The translations under genes were made by a program, and so were the position numbers. DNA of 64,000 bases, taken from assembly GCF_002119725.1 (NCBI RefSeq), contig NZ_CP021109.1:4523367-4587366 (forward strand), given 5' to 3'. The notes beneath the pieces were generated by a model. That model saw only the letters and a program-made list of their open reading frames with translations. It ran no database searches and was not told the DNA's origin. Source of the DNA: Bordetella genomosp. 9 (GTDB lineage: Bacteria > Pseudomonadota > Gammaproteobacteria > Burkholderiales > Burkholderiaceae_B). Of the stretch, positions 44,270 through 54,904 are shown one piece after another (within the stretch, counting starts at the first letter, position 1; each line of letters opens with the position of its first letter).

Positions 44270-45871
44270 ATGTCTTTCCGGTTTACCCGGGCTGTCGCGG
44301 GGGGCGTTGCCGCCCTGGCTATCGCCCTCGGCGCTCACGGCATGGCCATGGCCAGGGATCTGGTCGTCGGTCTGAAGACCGAGCCCAGTTCTCTCGATCC
44401 CCAATACCATTCGCTGACCCCGAACACGCAGATCGCCCTGACCATTTTCGATCCGCTGGTGCGCGCGGACGACAAGCTCAAGCCCACGCCGGCGCTGGCC
44501 GAATCGTGGAGCGTGGACGGCGATGTGTGGACCTTCAAGTTGCGGCCCAATGTGAAGTTTTCCGATGGGACGCCGTTGACCGCGGACGATGTGGTCTTCA
44601 CGTTCGAACGCGTGCCCAAAGTGCCCAACAGCCCCTCGCCTTTCACGCTTTATCTGAAGGACGTGGCCAAGACCGAAGCGGTGGATCCGCATACGGTGCG
44701 CATCACCACCAAGGGCCCTTCGCCGCTGTTGCTGCCCAATCTGGGTCAGATTCCCATCCTGTCCAAGAAAGCCGCATCCGGCCCCGCGCCGGAGGGCAAG
44801 ACGACAACCGAGTTGAATGCGGGCGACGGCCTGGTCGGCACGGGTCCCTACAAGCTGGTTTCGTGGCGGCGCGGCGCCGAACTCGTGCTCGCGCGCAACG
44901 ACAACTACTGGGGCCAGAAACCGGTATGGGATAAGGTCATCTACAAGCCCATGACCAATGCCGCGAGCCGTGTGGCGGCCCTGCTGGCCGGCGACGTCGA
45001 CATGATCGAGGATCCCCCCACCGACGATCTGCCCAAGCTGAAGTCCAACAAGAGCCTGCACATCCAGGAAACGCCGTCCGTGCGCGTCATGTATGTGGCC
45101 ATGGATCAGTACGCCGAGCCCACGCCCGGCGTGACGGATGCCGAGGGCAAGCCGCTGGCCAAGAATCCGCTGAAGGACAAGCGCGTGCGTGAAGCGCTAT
45201 CGCTGGCGATCGACCGCAAGGCCATCCAGGAACGCGTGATGGGCGGCGTGTCGCAGCCGGCCGGCAACCTGCTGCCCTACGGCATGTTCGGTGCGTCCAA
45301 GGCGCATTCAGAAGCGCCGAAGCCGGACGTGAACAAGGCGAAGGCGCTGCTCAAAGAGGCGGGCTATCCCGAAGGTTTCAACATCATTCTGGGCGCGCCT
45401 TCCGGCCGCTACATCAACGACTCCAAAGTGGCGCAGGCCATCGCGTCGATGTGGAGCCGCATCGGCGTGAAGACCAGCGTGGAGGCGTCGGCGCCGCCGG
45501 TGTTTTTCAAGAACCGCGACAGCTACAAATACAGCGCCTATCTGGCTGGATGGTCGGTGACGAGCGGCGAGATGTCGAACGCCCTGGGATCGCTGGCGGT
45601 CACGTCCGATCCGTCGAAGGGCCTGGGTACGACCAATCGCGGCCGCTATTCCAATCCGAAGATGGACGAGCTGTACATGCAGGCGGCCACGACCATGGAC
45701 GACGCCAAGCGCGCCGAGCTCTTGTCGAAGGCGGCCGACATGGTGATGGACGACTACGGCATCCTGCCGATCCACTTCGAGCTGTCCGTGTGGGCCATGA
45801 AGAACGACATCCGCTATGCGGGCCGTTCCGACCAGATGACCCAGGCCCAGGACGTGACGCTGAAGAAGTAG
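44270..45871 (+). CDS. Peptide ABC transporter, periplasmic binding protein
   Basis: 533 residues. Signal peptide cut near AMA/RDLVV (residue 28). Family 5 solute-binding protein: TEPSSLDPQYHSLTPNTQIALTIFDPL, TWTFKLRPNVKFSDGTPLTADDVVFTFER-type core and DKRVREALSLAIDRKAI. It captures oligopeptides or similar ligands for the two permeases and two ATPases that follow. CAGGAG precedes the ATG. The pairing with amidohydrolases suggests N-acylated or small peptide ligands. Confidence 0.95.
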   Translation: MSFRFTRAVAGGVAALAIALGAHGMAMARDLVVGLKTEPSSLDPQYHSLTPNTQIALTIFDPLVRADDKLKPTPALAESWSVDGDVWTFKLRPNVKFSDGTPLTADDVVFTFERVPKVPNSPSPFTLYLKDVAKTEAVDPHTVRITTKGPSPLLLPNLGQIPILSKKAASGPAPEGKTTTELNAGDGLVGTGPYKLVSWRRGAELVLARNDNYWGQKPVWDKVIYKPMTNAASRVAALLAGDVDMIEDPPTDDLPKLKSNKSLHIQETPSVRVMYVAMDQYAEPTPGVTDAEGKPLAKNPLKDKRVREALSLAIDRKAIQERVMGGVSQPAGNLLPYGMFGASKAHSEAPKPDVNKAKALLKEAGYPEGFNIILGAPSGRYINDSKVAQAIASMWSRIGVKTSVEASAPPVFFKNRDSYKYSAYLAGWSVTSGEMSNALGSLAVTSDPSKGLGTTNRGRYSNPKMDELYMQAATTMDDAKRAELLSKAADMVMDDYGILPIHFELSVWAMKNDIRYAGRSDQMTQAQDVTLKK

Positions 45872-45899
45872 TCATGCGACGCAACGGAGTAGTACGACC

Positions 45900-46874
45900 G
45901 TGCTAGCGACCATCATTCGCCGCCTTCTGCAGACCCTCGTCGTCATGCTCGTCATGTCGGCGCTGGTCTTCGGCGGCATCTACCTGGTGGGCGATCCGGT
46001 GGCCATGATGGCCAGCCCGGACGCCACCGAAATCGAACGCGCGGCCATCCGGCAATCGCTGGGGCTGGACCTGCCTTTGTGGCGCCAGTACCTGATCTTC
46101 ATCGGCAAGGCCATACACGGGGACTTCGGCAACAGTTTCCTGACCGGCGAACCGGCGATGCGCCTGATCCTGGATCGCATGCCGGCGACGATGGAGCTTG
46201 CGGTCGTTGCAATGCTGCTATCGCTGGCGATCGGCATTCCGCTGGGGATACGCGCCGGGCTCAAGCCCAAGGCGCCCGGTTCGCGCGTCATCATGACGGG
46301 CTCCGTGCTGGGTTTTTCGCTGCCCAATTTCTGGGTGGGGCTGATGCTGATCATGGTGTTCGCGGTGACGCTGGGCTGGCTGCCGGCGAGCGGTCGCGGA
46401 CCCACCGTGCCCGTCGGCGGGATACGGCTGAGCGTGCTGACGCCCGGCGGGTGGGCGAATCTGATCCTGCCCGCGGCCACGATCGCGCTGGCCAAGTGCG
46501 CCACGATCATCCGCATCACCCGCGCCGCCACGCGCGAGGCGCTGCCCATGGACTACATCAAGTTCGCGCGCGCCAAAGGGCTGTCGGAGTCGCGGGTGCT
46601 GCGGGTGCACCTTCTGAAGAACATCCTGATCCCCATCGTGACTGTCGCGGGCCTGGAATTCGGGCAGGTGGTGGCGTTCGCGGTGGTGACCGAATCGGTG
46701 TTCTCCTGGCCCGGCATGGGCAAATTGCTGATCGATTCGATCATCAACCTGGACCGGCCCGTGGTGGTCGCGTACCTGCTGCTGATCGTATTTTTTCTGG
46801 TCATGTTGAACCTGGTCGTGGACATCATCTACACCGTTCTGGACCCCCGCGTACGACTGGACGGACGACGATGA
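45900..46874 (+). CDS. Peptide ABC transporter permease, DppB type
   Basis: 324 residues with about six membrane segments, starting at a GTG (45900). DppB hallmarks: GDPVAMMASPDATEIERAAIRQSLGLDLPLWRQYLIF, GDFGNSF, the EAA loop TREALPMDYIKFARAKGLSESRVLRVHLLKNILIPIV, and ESVFSWPGMGKLLIDSI. Inner-membrane channel half. Ends in an ATGA overlap with the next gene. Confidence 0.95.
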   Translation: MLATIIRRLLQTLVVMLVMSALVFGGIYLVGDPVAMMASPDATEIERAAIRQSLGLDLPLWRQYLIFIGKAIHGDFGNSFLTGEPAMRLILDRMPATMELAVVAMLLSLAIGIPLGIRAGLKPKAPGSRVIMTGSVLGFSLPNFWVGLMLIMVFAVTLGWLPASGRGPTVPVGGIRLSVLTPGGWANLILPAATIALAKCATIIRITRAATREALPMDYIKFARAKGLSESRVLRVHLLKNILIPIVTVAGLEFGQVVAFAVVTESVFSWPGMGKLLIDSIINLDRPVVVAYLLLIVFFLVMLNLVVDIIYTVLDPRVRLDGRR

Positions 46875-47800
46875 CGACTACCGCTTCCACCGACCCGCGC
46901 GCGGCCGCGCCGGCCACCGCGAAGGAGCAGGGACCCTGGCGTCGCTTCGTGGCCGATTTCTTCGCCAGCAAGCTGGCCACGCTCGGCCTGGTGCTGCTGG
47001 TGGTGATCCTCGGCGCGGCCGTGCTGGCGCCATGGATCGCGCCGCAGAACCCCTATGACATCGGGACGCTTGACATCATGGACGCCAAGCTGCCCCCGCT
47101 GAGCGAAAACGCCGCTGGCGACGGACGTTACTGGCTCGGCACGGATGGGCAAGCGCGGGACATGCTGTCGGCGATTCTGTACGGCCTGCGCACCAGCATG
47201 ATGGTTGGCTGTATCTCCGTGTTTTTCGCTTTTCTGATCGGCGCCACGGTGGGCCTGGTCGCCGCTTACTTCGGCGGCCGTATCGATGCGCTGCTGATGC
47301 GCATCGCGGATATCCAGTTGTCGTTTCCTTCGATCCTGGTGGCGCTGATTCTGCTGTCCATCCTGGGATCCGGCGTCGACAAGGTCATCATCGCGTTGAT
47401 TGTGGTGCAGTGGGCGTACTTCGCGCGTGCCGCGCGCGGCGCTGCGCTGGTCGAGCGCAACAAGGAGTACGTCGAGGCGGCGCGCTGCATGTCCCTGGGC
47501 TGGGGGCGCATCCTGCGGCGCCACCTGCTGCCGAACTGCATGCCGCCCCTGATCGTGATTGCCACCATCGATCTCGCCCACGCGATCGCGCTGGAGGCGA
47601 CGCTGTCTTTCCTGGGGGTCGGAGTGCCCGTCACCGAGCCATCGTTGGGCATGCTGATATCCAACGGATTCGAGTTTCTGCTGTCCGGACGGTACTGGAT
47701 CTCTTTCTTCCCCGGCGTGGCGCTGGCGATCGCGATCATCGCCATCAATCTGGTGGGCGACCATCTGCGCGACGTGCTGAATCCGCGCAACGCGAATTGA
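46871..47800 (+). CDS. Peptide ABC transporter permease, DppC type
   Basis: 309 residues. N-terminal OppC_N segment (FFASKLATLGLVLLVVILGAAVLAPWIAP), WLGTDGQARDMLSAILYGLRTSMMVG, and the EAA loop ERNKEYVEAARCMSLGWGRILRRHLLPNCMPPLIV. Second half of the membrane channel; its start overlaps the preceding stop. Confidence 0.95.
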   Translation: MTTTASTDPRAAAPATAKEQGPWRRFVADFFASKLATLGLVLLVVILGAAVLAPWIAPQNPYDIGTLDIMDAKLPPLSENAAGDGRYWLGTDGQARDMLSAILYGLRTSMMVGCISVFFAFLIGATVGLVAAYFGGRIDALLMRIADIQLSFPSILVALILLSILGSGVDKVIIALIVVQWAYFARAARGAALVERNKEYVEAARCMSLGWGRILRRHLLPNCMPPLIVIATIDLAHAIALEATLSFLGVGVPVTEPSLGMLISNGFEFLLSGRYWISFFPGVALAIAIIAINLVGDHLRDVLNPRNAN

Positions 47801-47814
47801 GAGGAGCATCGAGG

Positions 47815-48884
47815 ATGACGACGATGACTCCAAATGCCCTGAGCGAAAACGGCGGCAGCGCACAAGCGGTTGCATCCGCTGCCGAGCAGCGCCCGGCGAC
47901 ACGCTCCAATGCCGCCGAGCCGTTGCTGCGCGTATCGGGACTGCGTACGCATTTCTTCACCCGGGCGGGCGTGGTCAAGGCCGTGGATGGCGTGGACCTG
48001 CATCTGGAACAGGGCGAAATCCTGGGCCTGGTGGGAGAGTCCGGTTCGGGCAAGAGCATTACCGGTTTCTCGCTGATCGGCCTGATCGATGAGCCGGGCC
48101 GCGTGGTGGACGGCTCCATCCGCTTCGATGGCCGCGAGCTGCGCGATGCGACCCAGGAGCAGATGCGTGCGCTGCGCGGCAACGACATCGCGATGATCTT
48201 CCAGGACCCGATGATGACGCTCAACCCGGTCCTGCGCGTGGACACGCAGATGATCGAGGCCATTCAGGCGCACCGCAAGGTGGATCGGACCGTGGCGCGG
48301 GCCCGTGCCCGCGACGTACTGGCAATGGTGGGCATTCCCTCGCCGGAGGAACGCCTGCGGGCGTACCCGCACCAGTTGTCGGGCGGCATGCGGCAACGCG
48401 TGGCGATCGCCATCGCCCTGCTCAACGCGCCGCGCGTCATCATTGCGGACGAGCCGACGACCGCGCTGGATGTCACGATCCAGGGCCAGATTCTGTACGA
48501 AGTCCAGAAGCTGTGCCGCGAGACCGGCACGGCGCTGCTGTGGATCACGCATGACCTGGCAGTGGTGTCGGGCCTGGCGGACCGCATCGCGGTGATGTAT
48601 GCGGGGCGCGTGGTGGAAACGGGCACGACCGCCGATGTGATTGGACGGCCCCTGCATCCTTATACGCACGGTCTCATGATGTCGATCCCGACGCCCGAGA
48701 CGCGCGGGCACGATCTGACTTCGATCCCCGGCATGACCCCTTCCCTGCTGAAACTGCCCGAAGGCTGCGCCTTCCGCACGCGCTGCCCGCGCGCCACCGA
48801 TGCCTGTTCGAAAGCGCCCGACTCGGTGGAATGGCGCCCCGGCCATTGGGTGCGCTGCTGGCACGCCGGCGAACCGGAGGCGCG

Positions 48885-48888
<4 letters not shown>
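47815..48888 (+). CDS. Peptide ABC transporter ATPase, DppD type
   Basis: 357 residues. Walker A GESGSGKS, signature LSGGMRQR, Walker B VIIADEPTTALD and the C-terminal oligopeptide extension with CAFRTRCPRATDAC, the cysteine cluster seen in Dpp/Opp ATPases. The first ~37 residues are an extra, low-complexity leader; the start at 47815 has GAGG just upstream, and a second ATG three codons later is possible. Confidence 0.94.
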
Positions 48889-50009
<1,121 letters not shown>

Positions 50010-50021
50010 GGAATTCCCGAC

Positions 50022-50885
50022 ATGATGCGCATTGCCGAGACCGAGTTTGATCCGTACATCCGCATCGCACCGCGCGCCACGCCCCTGCCGCTGGTCTGCG
50101 ATTCCCCGCACAGCGGGGTGGTTTATCCCGCGGACTTTGGCTATGCCATCGACGCCGCCGTCCTGCGCACCGGCGAAGACACTTTCGTGGATGAACTTTG
50201 GCAGGGCATTCCGGACGTGGGCGGAACGCTGATCCTTGCACAGTTTCCGCGCACCTACATCGACCCCAATCGCGAGCCCGACGATATCGATCCGGCGCTG
50301 CTCGCCGAGCCGTGGCCCGGCATGCTGAATCCCACTGAAAAAAGCCGGCTGGGTCATGGACTGATCTGGGCCCGCGCGGGCGGGCGGCCCATCTACGATC
50401 GCAAGCTGTCCGTGCAGGAGGTCAGCCACCGCATCCGCGCGTACCACCAGCCTTATCACGCCGCGTTGAACCGCGACATCGAGGCGGCTTACCAGTGGTT
50501 CGGCGCGGTGTGGCATTTGAATCTGCACTCCATGCCGTCGGACTCGTATGAGGTGATGCAGGTACGGAGCGATCGGCCGCTGGCGGACTTTGTGCTGGGA
50601 GACCGCGACGGGACCACCTGCGATCCGGAGTTCGTCGCCGTGGTGGAAAACTCGCTGCGCGAAAGCGGCTATACGGTTGCCCGCAACGATCCCTTCAAGG
50701 GCGTCGCGCTGATTGCGCGCCTGGGCAATCCGTCCCAGCGGCGCAACAGCCTGCAGATCGAGATTCATCGCGGGCAATACATGAACGAATCGACCTTCGA
50801 GAAGAACGACAAGTTTCAGGCCCTGCAGGCCGCACTGACCAAGGCGGCGCAAGACGTCGCGTTATACATTCAAAGGCAATTATGA
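50022..50885 (+). CDS. N-formylglutamate amidohydrolase family protein
   Basis: 287 residues. Family features: VCDSPHSGVVYP, GEDTFVDELWQ, FPRTYIDPNREPDDIDP, LNLHSMPSDSYEV and EIHRGQYMNE. The best-known member releases formate from N-formylglutamate in histidine breakdown; without other hut genes nearby a wider role on N-formyl or N-acyl amino acids is more likely here. It follows the transporter by 12 nt and overlaps the next gene. Confidence 0.9.
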   Translation: MMRIAETEFDPYIRIAPRATPLPLVCDSPHSGVVYPADFGYAIDAAVLRTGEDTFVDELWQGIPDVGGTLILAQFPRTYIDPNREPDDIDPALLAEPWPGMLNPTEKSRLGHGLIWARAGGRPIYDRKLSVQEVSHRIRAYHQPYHAALNRDIEAAYQWFGAVWHLNLHSMPSDSYEVMQVRSDRPLADFVLGDRDGTTCDPEFVAVVENSLRESGYTVARNDPFKGVALIARLGNPSQRRNSLQIEIHRGQYMNESTFEKNDKFQALQAALTKAAQDVALYIQRQL

Positions 50886-52075
50886 AGACCCTGGACGAAA
50901 TCGAGCGCGCGCATGGCGAGCTCACGGCGATACGCCGAGATATCCATGCCCATCCCGAACTGGCTTTCGAGGAAACCCGCACCGCGTCACTGGTGGCGGA
51001 AAAGCTGCGCAGCTGGGGCATCGAGGTGCATACGGGCTTCGGCAAGACCGGCGTGGTGGGCGTATTGCGCGCCGGCACGGGGGGCAAGACCATCGGCCTG
51101 CGCGCGGACATGGACGCCCTGCCCATGCCGGAGCACAACCGCTTCGCGCACAAGTCGACCATCGCCGGCCGCATGCACGGCTGCGGCCACGATGGCCACA
51201 CCACCATGCTGCTAGGCGCGGCACAGTATCTGGCGAAGCACCGCAACTTCAATGGGACCGTGGTCTTCATCTTCCAGCCCGCGGAGGAAAACGGCAACGC
51301 CGGCGCGCGTGCAATGATGCAGGACGGCCTGTTCGAGAAGTTTCCGTGCGACGCGGTTTTCGGCATCCACAACATGCCCGGCATGCCGACCAATCAGTTC
51401 GGTATCCGCCCCGGCCCGACGATGGCTTCCAGCAACCGCTTCACCATCACGATCAAGGGCGTGGGCGGCCATGCGGCGCAGCCGCACAAGACGGTGGACA
51501 CCATCGTCATCGCTTCGGAGATGGTGGGGGTGCTGCAGACGGTGGTGTCGCGCACCAAGAACCCGCTGGATACCGCCGTGCTGTCGATCACGCAGATCCA
51601 TGCGGGCGACGCATACAACGTCATCCCCAGCGAGGCCGTGCTGCGCGGCACGGTGCGCACCTATACCACCGAGACGCTGGACACGATTGAAGACGCGATC
51701 CGCCGGGTGGCGACCACGCTGCCGCAGGTCTACGGCGGCACGGGCGAGCTGGATTTCGTGCGCGCCTATCCGCCGCTGGTGAACTGGGAAAAGGAAACGG
51801 CGTTCGCGGCGCAAGTGGCCGAGGCTACCTTCGGCAAGGAAAACGTCGATCGCGACATTCCGCCTTTCATGGGCGCCGAGGACTTTTCCTTCTTCCTGGA
51901 AAAAGTCCCCGGCTGCTACGTGTTCCTGGGCAATGGCGAAGGCGACCATCGCCTGGAGTCGTACCACGGCATGGGCCCATGCACCTTGCACAATCCCAAC
52001 TACGACTTCAACGATGCGTTGCTGCCGGTGGGCGCGACGTATTGGGTCAAGATGGTGGAGACCTTTCTCGCCTAG
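50882..52075 (+). CDS. M20-family amidohydrolase (hippurate hydrolase type)
   Basis: 397 residues. Metallopeptidase M20D: HAHPELAFEETRTASLV, GLRADMDALPM, GRMHGCGHDGHTTMLLGAAQYL (metal ligands), FIFQPAEENGNAGARAM and a C-terminal FMGAEDFSFFLEKVPG. It cleaves N-acyl amino acids or amino acid conjugates in the cytoplasm, with two metal ions. Starts in an ATGA overlap with the amidohydrolase gene, so import and hydrolysis are one operon. Confidence 0.93.
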   Translation: MKTLDEIERAHGELTAIRRDIHAHPELAFEETRTASLVAEKLRSWGIEVHTGFGKTGVVGVLRAGTGGKTIGLRADMDALPMPEHNRFAHKSTIAGRMHGCGHDGHTTMLLGAAQYLAKHRNFNGTVVFIFQPAEENGNAGARAMMQDGLFEKFPCDAVFGIHNMPGMPTNQFGIRPGPTMASSNRFTITIKGVGGHAAQPHKTVDTIVIASEMVGVLQTVVSRTKNPLDTAVLSITQIHAGDAYNVIPSEAVLRGTVRTYTTETLDTIEDAIRRVATTLPQVYGGTGELDFVRAYPPLVNWEKETAFAAQVAEATFGKENVDRDIPPFMGAEDFSFFLEKVPGCYVFLGNGEGDHRLESYHGMGPCTLHNPNYDFNDALLPVGATYWVKMVETFLA

Positions 52076-52155
52076 CCTCCGATCGCATGGGCGGCATGGC
52101 TCGGGAAACGCGACGGCGCCATCCCTGCCATGAACGGGGGACCGGCGGGCCCGCC

Positions 52156-53583
52156 TTAACCGCTGATCCGGCGGGCCGGGCTGCCTTGGGCCGCGGCGTC
52201 CGCTGAGGCGGCCGGGGCGCTGGCGGATATGTAGGCCACGATGGCGTCGGCGATGCGTTTGGCCGCCGGCTCAGGCGGGCTTGCGTGCTCGCCCCTGCCC
52301 GGCTGCAGCGTACCGTCGCGCCGCAGCATCGCGATCCCGCCATGCGCGGCGATGGCTTCGGCCGCGCGGCGGTGGTTGGCGTCCATCGAGGCCGTTTCGT
52401 CGATCACCATGGCGCCTGGCAGCACCGACGCCACCTCGCTCACCATCGAGACCGAGTCGCCCGGCACATGGAAGCGCCCGGTAGGGCCGCCCGCGCTGCG
52501 ATAGGCATGCAGCAGCGGGCCGTACGCGCTGGGCGATTCGGCGTACTGGAAATCGAACACGTCCACCTGTGCGTTGGGATAGGCGCTCAGTGTTTCCGCG
52601 AAAGCCCGGGTGACCTCGTCGCGGGTGCCGGTACGATGGGGATTGGGGTTTACCTCCGCGCCGTCCGGCCCGTACTTGCCGGTGCGCGGACTGCTCACGA
52701 TCACGAAGTGGCAACGGCGGCGTCCTTCCAATTCCAGCCTGGCAATGTCGCTCGCCTGCCGGCGGGCATCGTCGGGGGTCAGGCGGCGCAGGGTACGCAC
52801 TCCCGTTTCCGGGTCTTCGTCGACGACATCTCCGCCCAGCAATATCGATACGGTGTCGCCATCGACCTTTGGAATGGGCTTGTAGCCCTTGCCCGCGTAG
52901 TCGCGTGCAGCTTGCTGGATCGACGCTTCGGTCACGTCGTGCGCCACACCGGGGACCAGGATCAAATTGGTCCTGGCTGCCAGCTGCGTGCGTTCCTCTT
53001 CCGTGACCGCCGATACGGGCAGGGCCATGATCGCCGGCAGGCGACGGGCCGTCTTGATGTCCTGGGTCAGCTTATGGCCGGTAAACGCCGTGATGACGAC
53101 ATTGTCCGAGGGAACGTCGCCCAGCACGGGTGCAAGCCCGTGGTCCGATCCGGCCAGGATGAAGATCAGGCGATCGTATTCGCTGGCGTCTACGCGGTCC
53201 ATCCAGCCCTTCAATGTTTGCGTCAGCGCGCGCTCCAGGCTGGCATGGTCGCGCCCGGCCACCGTCAATGTCTCGCACGAGATCTCGCCCGGCCGATAGA
53301 GGCCGGCGTCGACCAGCGCCCGCATCGTTTCGACCGCCACGGCGCGCGCCTGGCGGCGGTCGCCTTCGTGGCCCTGCGGCACGGCCGCGATCAGCTTGAC
53401 GTGCTTTTGCACGGACGGGCTGGCATGGTGTCGGCTTGCGCAGGCGTCGCTGGCGCGGCCCGGCGTGGCGCGGTCGCGGCTGCTTGTCAGCGCGTGCGCC
53501 AGCGGGACGGTGGCGGGCGTCGGCGCGGCCTGCGTGCCCGCGGCGGATGGAGGATTGACAGGGGAAAGTCCGTGGATTTGCAT
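52156..53583 (-). CDS. ELM1-like protein with effector-like N-terminus
   Basis: 475 residues. Residues about 60-450 match the pattern of the Mito_fiss_Elm1 (DUF1022) family: LIAAVPQGHEGDRRQA, TNLILVPGVAHDV (the VP..HD motif), VSILLGGDVV, HFVIVSSPRTG (SxRT) and HVPGDSVSMVSEVASVLPGAMVID (DSxSMxSE). The fold is related to GT-B glycosyltransferases; activity unknown. The first ~55 residues are Ser/Thr/Ala/Pro-rich without a hydrophobic signal, as in many injected effectors. AAAGGA lies 7 nt before the ATG. Alone between operons; 141 nt downstream of an acyl-CoA dehydrogenase gene on the same strand. The family assignment is by motif only. Confidence 0.72.
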   Translation of the reverse strand: MQIHGLSPVNPPSAAGTQAAPTPATVPLAHALTSSRDRATPGRASDACASRHHASPSVQKHVKLIAAVPQGHEGDRRQARAVAVETMRALVDAGLYRPGEISCETLTVAGRDHASLERALTQTLKGWMDRVDASEYDRLIFILAGSDHGLAPVLGDVPSDNVVITAFTGHKLTQDIKTARRLPAIMALPVSAVTEEERTQLAARTNLILVPGVAHDVTEASIQQAARDYAGKGYKPIPKVDGDTVSILLGGDVVDEDPETGVRTLRRLTPDDARRQASDIARLELEGRRRCHFVIVSSPRTGKYGPDGAEVNPNPHRTGTRDEVTRAFAETLSAYPNAQVDVFDFQYAESPSAYGPLLHAYRSAGGPTGRFHVPGDSVSMVSEVASVLPGAMVIDETASMDANHRRAAEAIAAHGGIAMLRRDGTLQPGRGEHASPPEPAAKRIADAIVAYISASAPAASADAAAQGSPARRISG

Positions 53584-53724
53584 GCGTATGTCCTTTGGTC
53601 GAGTCTGCGCGACGACGAAGGTGCGGCGCGGCGGTAGGAACGATAGGGCTGGCGATATCGCGCAGCCCGGGATGCACGCATTTATTCGGACGAGTTCTTC
53701 GGCGCGGCCGCCCGGTTCCCTGCG

Positions 53725-54873
53725 CTACGCCGGCCGCTGCGAGAAACTGCGCTCGAACACGCCTTCCGCGATGCGGTTCTTCAGTATCTCGATGGAGCCG
53801 CCCGCGATCATCCAGCCCCGGCATCGCCGCACGCAGTACTCCACCAGCGATTCCTGGCTGTATCCCATACCGCCCAGCACCTGCAGCGCTTCGTTCGCGA
53901 CATCGAAACCCGCCTGATTGCAATACGCCTTGGCGATGGCCGTTTCGGTCGCGGACGGAAAACCGGTGTCCGCGTTGCACGCCGCCCGGTACAGCAGCAG
54001 TTGTCCCGCATCGAGCTTGATGCGCATATCCGCGAACTTCCACTGCAGGCCCTGGAATTCGCACAGCAGGCGTCCGAACTGCTTGCGCTGCTGGGCCCAG
54101 GCGCGCGCTTCCTCGTAGGCGTAGCGGCCCAGCGCGAGCGAGCGGGCGGTGTTGCCGATGCGCTCGACATTGAAGCCGGCGATCTGCTTTTTGAAGCCGC
54201 CCTCGCCCAGGACCACCATGTCGTCCGGCACATACACGTCGTCGAAAAAGATCTCCGCCCATTCTTCGCCCGACATGAAGGCGGAGCGCTTGCCCAGACG
54301 CACGCCCTCGGTACGGGTATCGATGAGAACCGAACCGATGCCTTGCGTGCCGGGGCCGAAGCGCACGTAGGCCAGGATGACGTTTGCGTGCGGCCCATGG
54401 GTGGTGAAGATTTTGGAGCCGTTGATACGCCAGCCCTGGCCGTCGCGGGTGGCGCTGGTCTTCAGTTCGGTGACGGCGGAGCCGGCGTCCGGTTCCGTCA
54501 TGCCGACCGAAATCAGCGCCTGGCCGGCCAGCAGCGGCTTCAGATACTTTTCTTTCTGCGCGGCGTTGCCGTACTCGGCCAGGACGCGGATGGCGCCGAA
54601 ATTGCCCGCCTGCACCACATCGGCGCTGCGCGGGCAGACCGACGCAATGGTCTCGATGGCGATGACGGCGTCCATGAGCGTACCGCCGATGCCGCCGTTT
54701 TCTTCCGCGATGGTGATGCCCAGCAGCCCCTGTTCGGCCATGGAACGCGCGACGTCCCAGGGATAGTCGTTGGAATGAGCGCGCTCGAGCGCGCCCGCAC
54801 GCAGCTCGTGTTCCGCGTAGCGGCGGACAGCCGCTTGAAAATCGCGCTGTTCGGGAGTCAGTTGAAAATCCAT
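53725..54873 (-). CDS. Acyl-CoA dehydrogenase
   Basis: 382 residues from the ATG at 54873 (MDFQLTPEQRDFQAAVRRYAEHELR). FAD/acyl-CoA motifs VGMTEPDAGSAVTELKTSATRDGQGWRINGSKIFTTHG, FFDDVYVPDDMVVLGEGG and the C-terminal ALQVLGGMGYSQESLVEYCVRRCRGWMIAGGSIEILKNRIA. The catalytic-base site of short-chain members should lie near VEYCVRR, where no Glu-Gly pair of the usual kind is obvious, so the substrate class is uncertain. It follows the acyl-CoA ligase gene by 31 nt. Confidence 0.93.
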   Translation of the reverse strand: MDFQLTPEQRDFQAAVRRYAEHELRAGALERAHSNDYPWDVARSMAEQGLLGITIAEENGGIGGTLMDAVIAIETIASVCPRSADVVQAGNFGAIRVLAEYGNAAQKEKYLKPLLAGQALISVGMTEPDAGSAVTELKTSATRDGQGWRINGSKIFTTHGPHANVILAYVRFGPGTQGIGSVLIDTRTEGVRLGKRSAFMSGEEWAEIFFDDVYVPDDMVVLGEGGFKKQIAGFNVERIGNTARSLALGRYAYEEARAWAQQRKQFGRLLCEFQGLQWKFADMRIKLDAGQLLLYRAACNADTGFPSATETAIAKAYCNQAGFDVANEALQVLGGMGYSQESLVEYCVRRCRGWMIAGGSIEILKNRIAEGVFERSFSQRPA

Positions 54874-54904
54874 GTCGCTATTTCCTTCTTGTGCAAAACA
54901 GGCA

